This document shows, piece after piece, positions 52,001 through 63,100 of a stretch of DNA of 64,000 nucleotides; within the stretch, counting starts at the first letter, position 1; the number at the start of each line of letters is the position of its first letter. The stretch is from Adiantum capillus-veneris. Lineage: Eukaryota > Streptophyta > Polypodiopsida > Polypodiales > Pteridaceae. The stretch is taken from the NCBI GenBank assembly GCA_014529385.2, contig CM043965.1:19138412-19202411 (forward strand), in the 5' to 3' direction. The notes under the pieces were generated by a model. The model was not told where the DNA came from. It made no database searches and was given only the letters and a program-made list of their open reading frames with translations. A program made the position numbers and the translations under genes.

Positions 52001-53066
52001 CACCTAAGATCTCACATGTCTGCCCATTGCCTAGCCGAACATGATCTTTAGTGGTCACATAAGAGGTAAACCACTCCTTGTTTGGAGACACATGAAGTGA
52101 TGCCCCTGAGTCTATAATCCAGTCACTCATTGCATTTCCATCAGATGCTGTAAGAAGAGCTGAGTCCATTGTATTCTTCAAGAAGTAGATGTCTCCTGAC
52201 ACTAGACTATCATCCTCTGCAACAGTGTTTGTCACATTTATTTCTTGAACCTTCACTGAGGACTTGTTCTTCTCACCATGGTCTTCAGCTTTCTCTTTGC
52301 CTTTTTCTGCTTTCCATTCTCTGCAGTCTCTTTTCATGTGACCCTTCTTGCCACAATGGTAGCATTCTATGTCACTCTTGCCTTTAGCACTGCAGGACTT
52401 GCTACGAGACTGATTCCTCTTTCCACCTTTGTACTTTTCTTTGGTCCTTCCCCTGACAACTAAGGTTGTTCCTTTGCCTTTGTCCATTGTCTTTCTATTG
52501 GTTTCTTCAATAAGCAGACTTCCTTCTACACCTGCTATGTTCAAACCATCTGGAGGTGCAGAATTACTCAAAGCTGTGCGAAAAGTGTCCCAACTTGCCG
52601 GCAATGTGATCAACAGGAACATAGCTCTAACAGGTTCATCAAACTTGACACCTTGAGCTGACAACTGACTGTAGATTGTGTTGAGTTCATTCAGATGATT
52701 GGACATAGGTGTCCCTTCTTTCATCTTCAAGTCAACAAGCTTCTTAAGCCAGTATACCTGTGAAGCTGCACTCTGCTTCTCATAAAGATCACTCAGCTTT
52801 AACCATGCTTGATAAGCCGACATCTCGTCTACTACATTGAAGTAGACGCTTTCTGCCAAAGTCAGCATAATGGTAGAAAGTGCCAATTCATCCATTTCGC
52901 TCCATTCATCTTCGTCCATATCTTCTGGTTTTATCCCCTTGAGCTTTATAGGTTTTATCTGCTTCTTTTGTACCAACACGTGCCAAATCTACTTCTTCCA
53001 CAATGGGAAATTGGTTCCATCCAGCTTCTTGATATTATAAAGAGCAGTGTCCTGTGATCCAGCCAT
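49085..53066 (-). pseudogene. Copia 2 Gag-Pol polyprotein, three TAG and one frameshift
   Basis: Starts at ATG 53,066 (MAGSQDTALYNIKKLDGTNF) and ends at TAG 49,085, about 1,327 codons. Domains in order: UBN2 Gag (AYQAWLKLSDLYEKQSA); knuckle CYHCGKKGHMKRDC (about 52,345); protease WIIDSGASLHVS (about 52,110); pre-integrase LWHSRLGDMSKKG; integrase core with FIHDYSRKVWVYF, RTDNGGEYVSKAF and NPPQNGVAERMN; chimeric linker; reverse transcriptase with DFDEVFSPVVKMTTL, HQMDVKTTFLHGDL and YVDDMLIAG (about 50,035); RNase H with TTEAEYVAASEA. TAG codons lie at 52,989 (WKK-IWHV), 51,975 (LKF-NVSS) and 49,553 (YGS-ELRV), all plausible Gln sites. One frameshift lies near 51,745. Confidence 0.95.
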
Positions 53067-54148
53067 AGCTACGCTTCACAGTGGTTTACTTTCTTGGGAA
53101 AAATTTGGCAGAGTTTCCCGTGTAAACTGACCTCTGAACCAATATCAACCTCTCAAATGAACCAAGAAAGCTTCAGATTCTGCATAAATTTTGGCAGAGT
53201 CTCCTTTGTAAAATGGCTCTGGTGTACTCAAAAAACAGACCAAAAACAGCTCAAAAAACACTGTCTCTCTGACACTGTAAGCTGCGGGTAAACATGTCCT
53301 GCACCTGTACTGTCTCTCACTGTCCTATCACTGTCCTATAAGCAAAGACTGCGACAATGCCTCAACGGCAGTAAAGCAAAGATGAAATCCCAACTGTCTA
53401 ACTCACAGTCAATACATCCTAGCTGCCTATCTAAGGGTGCTCGAGGGATCGCTCCAAGACCTGTATCACTGAAAGGATCTCAACGTTCGAGAATCCCCCA
53501 GCTCAATAAAACCTCACTCGACCCTCAACAAAGGCTGCAGTAAATCTGACAGTACATAGACTTACCACAAAGTCATACATCCACAAATTTCCCACTATAT
53601 GTTGTAACCGCTGCGTGACTCACAGCCAGCAAACCATCAACAGACATACATCATCTCTGACAATACATCCCATGTGTAAGTACCTGCGATGTCAGGATGA
53701 AATCTGGAATATCAAGCAACAAAGACAAGCTACCTAATGAACTAGTGGATGTCGCCTACAGTCTGTCTGTAGATACGCCCGTGTCGTATGTGACACGCCT
53801 CCAAGAACTGTGAGTTGTCCTTCGATGTGTAGACAGCCACAAATCAACACTCTGGGAGTGTCAATATCCTGAGCACCTGCAGTCGTAGGCTGAAAACCCC
53901 AAATTTGCAGAGTCGGATTTGCACCCGCTGAGACCACGTAGTCGAAAATGACCTGCGCAGACCTTTGTTGAAGCTGAACGGTGGCCGAGATGACCTCAGA
54001 ATGAAATTCTGACAACACTGAGCCCTTCAGGCTCACCCACGAGATTTGGGGCCGTGTCTTCGCCTGTCGAATTTCACTCCAATCTGAGTTGGTGACTCTA
54101 GCCTCCTGCAGTGCTGCCCCGAGCCTCGATCTGAGCTCTGATACCAGT
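53067..54148 (-). promoter_or_regulatory. Copia 2 leader with primer-binding site
   Basis: About 1 kb of untranslated leader between the 5' LTR and gag, longer than usual for Copia. The primer-binding site is at 54,135-54,146. A cytosine/adenine-rich middle contains many CTGTC words. No gene is supported here. Confidence 0.7.
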
Positions 54149-54340
54149 TGAAGGAGTACGAGCGGAAGTGCGATGCGAGAGAGAGTGCGAGAAGAAGAGC
54201 ACGACGATATGGTGAACTCGCTCTACTGTAATGTGTAGAGCATACTGAGTTCTTATTAGGTTTTTACAAAAGAATATGTGTACATACCTGGCGGCCCGTC
54301 CACTTACCTGGGCGACCACATTGGGCTTTATACCCCAACA
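54149..54340 (-). repeat. 5' LTR of Copia 2 (192 bp)
   Basis: On the minus strand it runs from TGTTGGGGTATAAAG to CTTCA next to the primer site. GTATAAAG near the start may serve as TATA box. The first 62 bases match the 3' LTR. Confidence 0.85.
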
Positions 54341-54361
54341 CATGGTGTCATTTATGTCAAC

Positions 54362-54675
54362 CTAGATGGCCCTAATTGTCACCCTGTCATTCTCCTCGTC
54401 CATATAGTGATCTTGGGTTACCTGTGATGCATCTCCAAATGACAACTTTCGAGCCTTTCTTTGTCGAGCAACATTTTCAGTGACATACTCTGGCCTGTGT
54501 GAACTATTTTCCTCCTCGCTTATAACATTGCCGAATGTCTTGCGTCGCCTTGTCATTGTAACCCGGTCTCCAAAAAACTCTGGCACCTTTGGAAGAACAG
54601 TTCCTCCAATTGCATCGTTCACAACACGGCTAGTCTGTGATGGAGTAGGTGTGTGAAATTGTCTTGAAGCTACCT
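54362..54675 (-). pseudogene. Unassigned hydrophilic ORF fragment
   Basis: About 100 codons open on the minus strand: FHTPTPSQTSRVVNDA, TMTRRRKTFGNVISEEENSS, HRPEYVTENVARQRKARKLS and SFGDASQVTQDHYMDEENDR, ending at TAG 54,362. Charged and probably disordered, with no motif I know. It is cut by the Ty3 LTR at 54,676 and lies next to the Copia 2 duplication. It could be part of the same locus as the transposase fragment at 46.8-48.9 kb, on the other strand. Confidence 0.4.
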
Positions 54676-54832
54676 TGTCTGTCAGGACACTGGCACGACC
54701 GGACTAGACAAGGTAGGGTTGGGCTAGGCGGTGTGGAACGGGGAGTCCAACTAAGGCAAAGGGCCAGGGGCATGCCTATATAAAGGGTGGTTGGGTGGTG
54801 GACTCTCAGGCTCTAGTCACCCATGTCTTACA
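54676..54832 (+). mobile_element. 5' LTR of plus-strand Ty3 element (157 bp)
   Basis: It begins TGTCTGTCAGGACAC and ends ATGTCTTACA, with a TATATAAA box at 54,777-54,784. A primer-binding site TGGTATCAGAGC follows at 54,834-54,845. No 3' LTR partner is left because the element is truncated. Confidence 0.8.
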
Positions 54833-55626
54833 TTGGTATCAGAGCATGGTCTATTTTGGGCAAGAGGGCGTGGAGCTTTTTGCATGCTCCTCTCTTTGAG
54901 GGCGTGAAGAGCCGTCTGCTAAGGGGGAAGATGAAGTCCCATAGTGTGTGCAGAGCCGCTTGGCCGGGGATGGAGAGATTCTCAACCTCCGCCATATGGT
55001 GTATGGCCTAGCTCGACGGATGCGCGCTGCGAAGGGGAGGCATTCTCGTCACTACAATGACGCCCAACATGCAACCGACGGGCCTCTCTCTCTCTTCCTC
55101 GCCCTCGCGGCAGAGCCTTGGTCGCCATAGTCGACAGTAGACTTGTTTTTTCGCACTCAAGGTGCCCACAGGCCTTTGGCCTCGGGCAATTCCTCAAAAT
55201 TTTCAAGCTAGGGTGCGTGCCCACCCGGGCACACACCCCATACACAAGGTGTTCGCCGGTTTTCGGCCGAGCTTCGATGCAAGCATCAGCAAGGGGCCAT
55301 GAAATTCTTAACAAAACTGTCAAAAGTTCAGAAATTGCAGAAATTTGATGGAGTTGAAATTTTCAAACAACGTATCTATTGCACCTTCTTCCTTTGGGAA
55401 GATTAAGTCGCCTATGATGTTTCAAAGTGAACAATTACGTTTCGAGCAGTACAAATTTTTGTCGGCATCTTCAAGCATAATTGATTCAACTATCAAGAGC
55501 TTGCGAAGTTCCATATACGGCGGACTACTCTCGATTTTCATAGAATTAGCACGGGTACTATACTTTGCAAGTGCTCCCAATATCAGGTATATTTTCTAGG
55601 TACTTCTTTTACCGCACTATGTAGCC
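54833..55626 (+). promoter_or_regulatory. Leader of plus-strand Ty3 element with primer-binding site
   Basis: The tRNA-Met-type primer site at 54,834-54,845 is followed by about 780 bp of leader with no conserved frame up to the gag ATG at 55,627. Confidence 0.7.
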
Positions 55627-58314
55627 ATGGATTTGGATATCAATATGACATTCGATTTTGAGCAAAGTACTCCTGATCCTACCTATGATGGCCCGCGGTC
55701 GGATCCTCTCAAGGAGAGTACCCACGACGCTATGGCAGGAGAAGATACTTATGAGTTGCTTGATATTCAAGAATTTCGTGCACTTCAGACACGCATGACA
55801 GTCATGGATGAAAAATTTAAATCTTTAAATGAAAATGTTACTAAACTCTCCACATTAGTAATTCAATTAATGCATCAGCAGTCTAAGAGTCCTACTGACA
55901 CCCACATGCATGAGCACGTTGGCACACAAGGGCAAGGCCCAACTAATGATACGTTGCATACTCCCGCTGCCAAAGAGGTGGATGACTTGTTAAAAAACTT
56001 TAAACCGCCAGTCTTTAAGGGCGAAGACCAAGACCGCAATAAGGATGCAATGAACATCTTTCTCAGCAAATGGGACAGAATTCACGCCTTACGACGTGCT
56101 CCAGATGTAGTCAGAGCTCTGTAGACAAGCTTAAATCTGGAAGGCAAGGCCTACAAATGGTGGATGTCTCTCAAGAAGAAGAACATCATACCACAGAGTT
56201 GGGCATCCTTTGAAGCAATGTTTAGCAAGGAATTTTTGCCTACAAACGAGGCCGATCGGAATTGGACAGCTTGGGACACATGTTCCATGCACCAATATCC
56301 ATCACTCCTTGAATATATCTCTCACTATCGAGACGTTATCCTCAAGTTGGAAGTCTTGGATACCTTTCAACAAGTACGAGGGTTCATACGAGATCTGACA
56401 CCTGAGCTTAAGAAGTATGTCAAGACCTAAGACCCTAAAACACTTGAGGAAGCCATAGTGAAAGCACATATTCATGATGACCCTAATGAGAAGAAAATAC
56501 ACAATAGTAACGTGCCTCCTAATATACATGGTAATACACACACTCAGTATGGGCACAAAAAAAGAAAATTTATAGTTGCTAATTCAGATACATCTAAAAA
56601 ACCTAAGGGGTCCAGGGGTCCTCTCTCTCCTGAGGATTTTGATAAAGCCAAGAAAGAGAAGTTATGTTTTCAATGTCTAGGAAGAGGTCATGGCAAAAAG
56701 GATTGTCCCAAGGGGAAATCTGCTGCTCAGGGGAAGGAGAAAGCAGTGCACACGGTGCAGCTACTGCCTCTTGGGTCTTTCTCAAAATTCTCCACAGTGG
56801 AAGTAACACACACTGAGGTGGTGCATGAATGCTGTCTCACAGCTTCCATGTGGCAACAAACCTTTGGACCACATGAGTTACTACGTATGCACGGATATTT
56901 GCAAGGGCACAAGGTGCACATCTTGGTAGATGACGGTGCTACTCACAATTTCATCAATTATGGGTTGGTGGAAAAGCTCAAATTGCCTCAAACTCCGAGT
57001 ACCCACCGGTATAAGGTAGCAATGATGAATGGACATGATACTGAAATATGGGATACTCAATGCCGAGTTGTTCCATTGGAAGTACAAGGGTACTCTATTT
57101 TTTTGGATTTTCAGGTTATTTTAACATGGAAAGGGTTGATGTGGTTCTTCGTAGGGAGTGGTTGCATAGACTAGGACCATCACTGAAGCGTAGCAATGAG
57201 CACAACAGATTGATGTTTGAATCCCATGGCGCACATGTGTTGTTGTTAGGAGAAAAAGATATACCTTCATCACCACTGATTTGTATGTAGCTTGTTTCTG
57301 ATAATGAAATAGATCAGGTTTTCTTGTGTTACTCACTCTCTCATTTTCTTTCTAACATTGAGTTTGTTGAACATTCCTCAACGCCACATGCTTCTCTCTC
57401 CTCTATTCCAGCAATTGCTAATTCTAAAAAACCAAACGTTGCTAGTCAATTACAGGAATTATTAAAGGAATTTCAAGATGTATTTCCTAATGATTTGCCA
57501 TCAGGATTACCGCCGACACGATCAGTACAACATAGCATTGACGTGGCTACAGGCTGTAAACCTGTTAGTAAACCACCTTATCGTATGAGTTACTCAGAGG
57601 CTGCTGAGGTGGAACGTTAGCTTGCTGACTACCTTAGCAGAGGGTTTATACAACCTGGTTCTTCACCATGGGCTTCGCCTATCCTTTTAGTGAAGAAAAA
57701 GGACGGCAGTATGCGCATGTACGTAGACTACCGGGGCTTAAATGCGGTTACAGTTAAGAACAAATACCCATTGCCAAGAGTAGATGAGTTATTTGATAAG
57801 CTAACTCATGCTTGCATTTTTACGTAGACTACCGGGGCTTAAATGCGGTTACAGTTAAGAACAAATACCCATTGCCAAGAGTAGATGAGTTATTTGATAA
57901 GCTAACTCATACTTGCGGTCAGGATATCACCAAGTCCGTATTCTACTGGCAGATATACCTAAGACTGCATTCCGAACACGGTTTGGACACTACGAGTTTT
58001 TGGTGATGCCCTTTGGGTTAACCAATGCACCCGCAACATTCATGACACTTATAGATAGTGTCTTGAAGACATATTTGGGTAAATTTGTCATTGTTTTCCT
58101 CGATGACATCTTAGTCTATAGTGCTTCTGAAGAAGAGCACTTACAACATCTCAGACAGGTGTTTGAGTTGTTACGTACAAACAAGTTATATGCCAAGGAA
58201 TCTAAATGTGATTTTCTAAAAGATGAAATTCATTATTTAGGGCATGTTATTTCAGATCACGGCCTATACATGGATCAATCCAAAGTGGATACCATCAGAA
58301 AATGGCCTCCTCCT
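55627..58314 (+). pseudogene. Ty3/gypsy Gag-Pol, truncated after reverse transcriptase
   Basis: ATG at 55,627. Gag has a coiled coil (RMTVMDEKFKSLNENVTKLS) and a capsid-like region with GKAYKWWMSLKK and LPTNEADRNWTAWDTC. The knuckle is CFQCLGRGHGKKDC (about 56,670). The protease reads HILVDDGATHNFI, with DDGAT where DSGAT is usual. The reverse transcriptase has [32 protein letters not shown] and FLDDILVYS (about 58,095). Stops: TAG at RAL-TSL (56,122), TAA at VKT-DPK (56,428), TAG at ICM-LVS (57,287), TAG at VER-LAD (57,618); three sit at good Gln positions. A 101-bp tandem duplication at 57,720 shifts the frame. After KWPPP it is cut by a family L LTR at 58,315, so RNase H and integrase are gone. 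Confidence 0.92.
57720..57921 (+). repeat. 101-bp tandem duplication inside reverse transcriptase
   Basis: The stretch from TACGTAGACTACCGGGGC to TAACTCAT is repeated nearly exactly at 57,720 and 57,821. As 101 is not a multiple of three, it shifts the frame in the fingers domain. Confidence 0.97.
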
Positions 58315-59222
58315 TGTTTGGCGGAAGAAGCAACAGGCGTCCGTGGCCAGAAGGACCATAATTTCGTGAGAAACCATTGTAAAATTCTTTTGTAAAGAAG
58401 CATCTCTAAGCCGGGAAATTGTCAAGGATGTATGATTATTCTTTTTGGAGCAATTGTATATTAGAGAGCCAGTTTTAAGATTAGGAGCTTATGGCCGGAC
58501 AAGCCATTTTTGCAAAGACCTAATCTATAAAGGTCATTTTCTGTAAGTTTTGGATAATCTTTTCGGAAGAAGAAACTGAGAAAACAGCGTACAAATGAGA
58601 GCTCCTTCTTGTTCAAACTTGTAATCTTCGCCATTGCGGCTACGGTAATCCAAATTTAGTTTTGATTATTGCATTGTGTTCCTCTCCTCTTGCTCTTTCC
58701 TTCAAGTATAATCATTCAAGATTCGGCGAAGGTTTTCGACTACGTGTTTGAGGCTTTAAATCGTTGTTTTGAGTGTTTATATGCATATTTTATGTCGTTT
58801 CGACCCTAGGAGGGGCTTTAGGGACCCTAAAACGACCCATTAGGATCAATTGTTTGCTGTTTTTGTTGACTTTGGAACGAACGATCGCGATCGTGGTACC
58901 TCTCCAGAATGCTGTGACAGTGATAGGATATGATCATAATAATCCCCTGAAGCTTCCCTTCAAGTTTCATGCGATTCCGAATAGAATTGCATGGTAAATG
59001 GGCATGACGACTATAGAGCTGAGTAGAAGGACATAGTCAGATTACTTGGCAATGACGCGTTTGATTTACTTGTAGAATTAGTAGATGCATCTCATCGAGT
59101 TCACTTCATTAGGTGTGACAACCTAGTGAGTTTCCATGCCTCATCCGAGTCGCTTCCCCTGTATTGATAAATATGTTGATGCTTGAGAGCTATGCTATGG
59201 ACGTCCGTCGCGGCGATCCACA
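58315..59222 (+). mobile_element. Family L LTR, plus orientation (908 bp), left arm of palindrome
   Basis: It begins TGTTTGGCGGAAGAAGC and ends GGCGATCCACA. It is the reverse complement of 59,237-60,144 with only scattered mismatches. CTATAAAGG near 58,535 and TAAGTTTTGGATAAT after it match the promoter region of the other family L LTRs. The motif CGATCGCGATCG is at 58,882-58,893. It cuts the Ty3 element at 58,314. Confidence 0.85.
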
Positions 59223-59236
59223 ACAACGCCAATGTT

Positions 59237-60144
59237 TGCAGATCGCCGTGATGGACGTTCATAGCATAGCTCTCAAGCATCAACATATTTATCAATACAG
59301 GGGAAGCGACTCGGATGAGGCATGGAAACTCACTAGGTTGTCACGCCTAATGAAGTGAACTCGATGAGATGCATCTACTAATTCTACAAGTAAATCAAAC
59401 GCGTCATTGCCAAGTAATCTGACTATGTCCTTCTACTCAGCTCTATAGTCGTCATGCCCATTTACCATGCAATTCTATTCGGAATCGCACGAAACTTGAA
59501 GGGAAGCTTCAGGGGATTATTAAGATCATATCCTATCACTGTCACAGCATTCTGGAGAGGTACCACGATCGCGATTGTTCGTTCCAAAGTCAACAAAAAC
59601 AACAAACAGTTGATCCTAATGGGTCGTTTTAGGGTCCCTAAAGCCCCTCCTAGGGTCAAAACGACATAAAATACGCATATAAACACTCAAAACAGCGATT
59701 TAAAGCCTCAAACACGTAGTCGAAAACCTTCGCCGAATCTTGAATGATTATACTTGAAGGAAAGAGCAAGAGGAGAGGAACACAATGCAATAATCAAAAC
59801 TGAATTTGGATTACCGTAGCCGCAATGGCGAAGATTACAAATTTGAACAAGAAGGAGCTCTCATTTGTACGCTGTTTTCTCAGTTTCTTCTTTCGAAAAG
59901 ATTATCCAAAACTTACAGAAAATGACCTTTATAGATTAGGTCTTTGCAAAAATGGCTTGTCCGGCCATAAGCTCCCAATCTTAAAACTGGCTCTCTAATA
60001 TACAATTGCTCCCAAAAGAATAATCATACATCCTTGACAATTTCCCGGCTTAGAGATGCTTCTTTACAAAAGAATTTTACAATGGTTTCTCAGGAAATTA
60101 TGGTCCTTCTGGCCACGGCCGCCTGTTGCTTCTTCCGCCAAACA
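59237..60144 (-). mobile_element. Family L LTR, minus orientation (908 bp), 3' LTR of copy 1
   Basis: On the minus strand it begins TGTTTGGCGG directly after a 15-base purine tract (AAGGAAGGGGGGGAG, 60,145-60,159) downstream of the copy 1 frame. It therefore is the 3' LTR of that element. Its inner end faces the other LTR across a 14-bp spacer (59,223-59,236). Confidence 0.88.
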
Positions 60145-60182
60145 CTCCCCCCTTCCTTATCCTTGCACGCCCTCGTGCATGT

Positions 60183-63100
60183 TCAGTGCTTTGGCCGTTG
60201 ATGTGGCTCTAATGAAGCGAGTGTTGCTGAAAAGTTTCTTGTTCGCAGTACAGCTTCGAGGGCTTCTTGGTGTTGTCTGAATGGATTTTCTGATAATGTG
60301 TGTTGGTATTCCACGTACCTTGCCTTGAGGTCCTTCGCCATGGGATGGAAAATCCTTGAATCCATTTCGAAGAATCCTGTGACGAAGACCTCTTCAAATG
60401 TTTGCTAGTAGTGTGATGGCAGGTACATTAGCCTGGAGTACATGGCCATCAAGATATGCCGTGGCAATGAATCCTGTAGATTCCAGCAGATGCCTCTATG
60501 TCCTTCCAAGAACAGATTCCACGGATGATCATCGCCTTCAGTGTCTTTAAACACCTGGATGCAGGTGACGATCATCCGGGCTATCTTTACTAACATCTGG
60601 CAGGCCAAATCCGGGACATCCCGTAGCAAAGTCACTGTTGAGTTCAGTGTGCTAACCATGTACGCCATTGTAGGGGATTGCTGCGCTGTCAGAATTGGGT
60701 AATTTAGCTTGTGCTACCTTGACCCCTTCCATGTTGTGAAATCTTTCCAAGTGCGTCTTCGAGGGACATGGCAGAATGTAGGATGTATCTGTATATGTTG
60801 AGGCTCATTGTGGTAATTTGTTAGATCCTATGGTCTCTTGTCCAACCACTTCTGCCTCCACTTGGGGTGGTCGTCGACAAGCACCTGAGCTTCTTCCACT
60901 GTGAGTGCAATGCCCTCGTAACCCCCTTCTTTGTTTCGTGGCAAGGCTGGCCGCATCTTTTCTTTCCATAAATTTGCTTCATGGCACAGCAGAGGAAACG
61001 GAAGGTATTCGTGGACAAACCCTTCCACTTGCTCTTCTGGTTGTAAATACGCCAGGGCTGCTGACTCCGGTATCTTCTTTTCATAGAGCATATATTCCTT
61101 GGCTGGCCCCTCTGGCATGTCCTAAATGCTTTCACTCAGTTCATCTCATATGTCCAGATCGGGTCCTTCAAATTCCTGCTCCTATTGCCCTTGTTGTGAG
61201 GTTCCAGGCAAATCTGTCACATGGTGTCCAGGCAGCAGTTGTGGTTGAGTCTGTGCCTTGTCTGCTTTGATCTGCTGTTGGAAAAGGAGATCTTATTTTT
61301 CCTTTAGCAATGTGTCACCGATCTGTCTCTGAATCTGGAGTTCAGCGCTTGCTTGAGTGAGTTGCTGCTCCACTTCTTTTAATTTTAACTCGTTTGCCGC
61401 TGTCTGGGCCACCATTCCTGATACGAGCAGCTGTCTTTGGAGCCTTTCTTGCTCGAGCTCTGCTTTTAGCGCTGCTATAGTATTCGCTGCTGTGGCATTG
61501 TCAGATGTGGAGACCAATGCTCCAGCAGGTTCCTGATTAGCCATCAAAGATGTCAGAGTGCCCTTGACAGTGCTGTAGGAGTTGCTAAGCCTTTGAAATC
61601 TTGCACTCTCATAGGCAAGCTGCTCTGTCGCTTTCTGGACTCTGGCCGTTAGTTCTTGGCATTCTTTCTCTTTGGCAGTCAGGTCTGTCTTGATGTCCAC
61701 CAAATCTTTGATCAGAGACTGAGCCTGCTGCCGCTCAAGGTCTCTTTCCTCTGTTGTGCGTTCTAGGCGCGCTCTTAGGCTGTCTAACTCTTCTTGCCTT
61801 GATTCTTGCTTTTGTCGGGCTTCCTGTACCTGCCTTTCTTGTTCAGTCAGCACCACACATTGACACTGGAATTGCCGTTCTAACTCTCACACTGTTTGCT
61901 TGTAATCAAATCCAGCCACTTCTTGACATGCTTCTTGGTATCCAATTGATTCTGTAGGTGGTAAAGCTTCCTTTTGCGAGGTTGAAGGTGGAGGAGTTGG
62001 CTGTTTTTTGTCCGATGGAGAAGGGGGAGGAGGTGGAGATTTGGGTGATGGCGGAGGTGATTTTCTAGGCGAGGGAGGAGGCGGACTCTAATTTTCTCGC
62101 ACATGTCTCCTTTTGGAAGTTTCCTCGCCTTGTTGCGAAGCAGATGCTTCCGATTTCATTTTCTTTAGGATCCTGATTATTCTTTGGCGGGTGAGATCTA
62201 CCGTGCGTCGCGCATCCAGATTCCTATCTCTCTGGATTTGCTTAAGCTGCTTAGCCTGATTCTGCTCTTCAGCCGTGTCTTTTTCCTTCGTTTGTTCCGT
62301 GGACTGTGAGGATATGTCCACTTCAGAAACCTTTTGTTCTGCTTCCAGTCTTTGCTTCTCAGCCCATAGGCGAGTTGCATTTTCTATCCTTTCTTGTCTT
62401 TCCCTTTCTAATCTTCGTTTTTGTGCCTATTGGGTTTCCACTGCTCGAGCCTGCCTGTCAGCCCACAATTTGGTGAGTCTTTCTTCGACCCTTTTCTGGG
62501 CTTCCGCATACGCTTTTTGCAAGTCCGACTATGGTATTACACTTCTCTCTCCTCATTTTCTCTCAAGCGGCTTTGTTGAATCTTCCTCCTCACTTTCCTC
62601 GAACTCTGAAGGCACTTTATCTTTAGACTCTTGAGACTTCCCTTCGTCATCTGTCTCCGTTTTCTCTTCATCACTAGAACTTTTATTGGTGGCCTTCGCT
62701 GAGGGCGATGATGTAGCGCCAGGTGTTGTCCTTACAGAGTGTGCAACCAGCTTAGCTTTTTGTATCAAGGCCGTTTGTGAGCTGGCAGCTGGCAAATCCT
62801 TGATCATTCCCAAAGCCTGGTATGCTATTCTGGTTAGCATCGGCCCTGCACTCATGTAGGTTTTGTTTTTTGCCGAGCTTTTCAAATTTTCCTCAATCAG
62901 ATTATCCAGAATATAAGATCCGTAGTCGCAGCGAATGGATCTCCTTTCTGCTGTCGCTAGAGCCATGACTACGGCAATGTGCAGGATTGGCTCTGTGTAG
63001 CGAGGAGGCTTTTGAACTCTGAAATGTTCAAATATCAATTTCATTGGCAATTCCAGCTCTCCGTAGATCATGTCAGTGTATTTGCATTTGTTCCCCTTCG

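Larger units (their letters stand above)
48934..54340 (-). mobile_element. Copia LTR retrotransposon 2, nearly complete
   Basis: The element has a 62-bp 3' LTR (48,934-48,995) and a 192-bp 5' LTR (54,149-54,340), whose outermost 62 bp match. CATGG flanks both sides (48,929-48,933 and 54,341-54,345). A primer-binding site TGGTATCAGAGC on the minus strand is at 54,135-54,146, and a purine tract (AAGTGGGAGGT) at 48,996-49,006. The reading frames are well preserved, so it is young among the elements here. Confidence 0.93.

Noticed and set aside
59101-59358. Mirror-image 64-codon frames on both strands, and 74-codon frames at 58,773 and 59,462
   Set aside because: They arise because the LTR palindrome presents the same sequence twice; no LTR coding function is supported.
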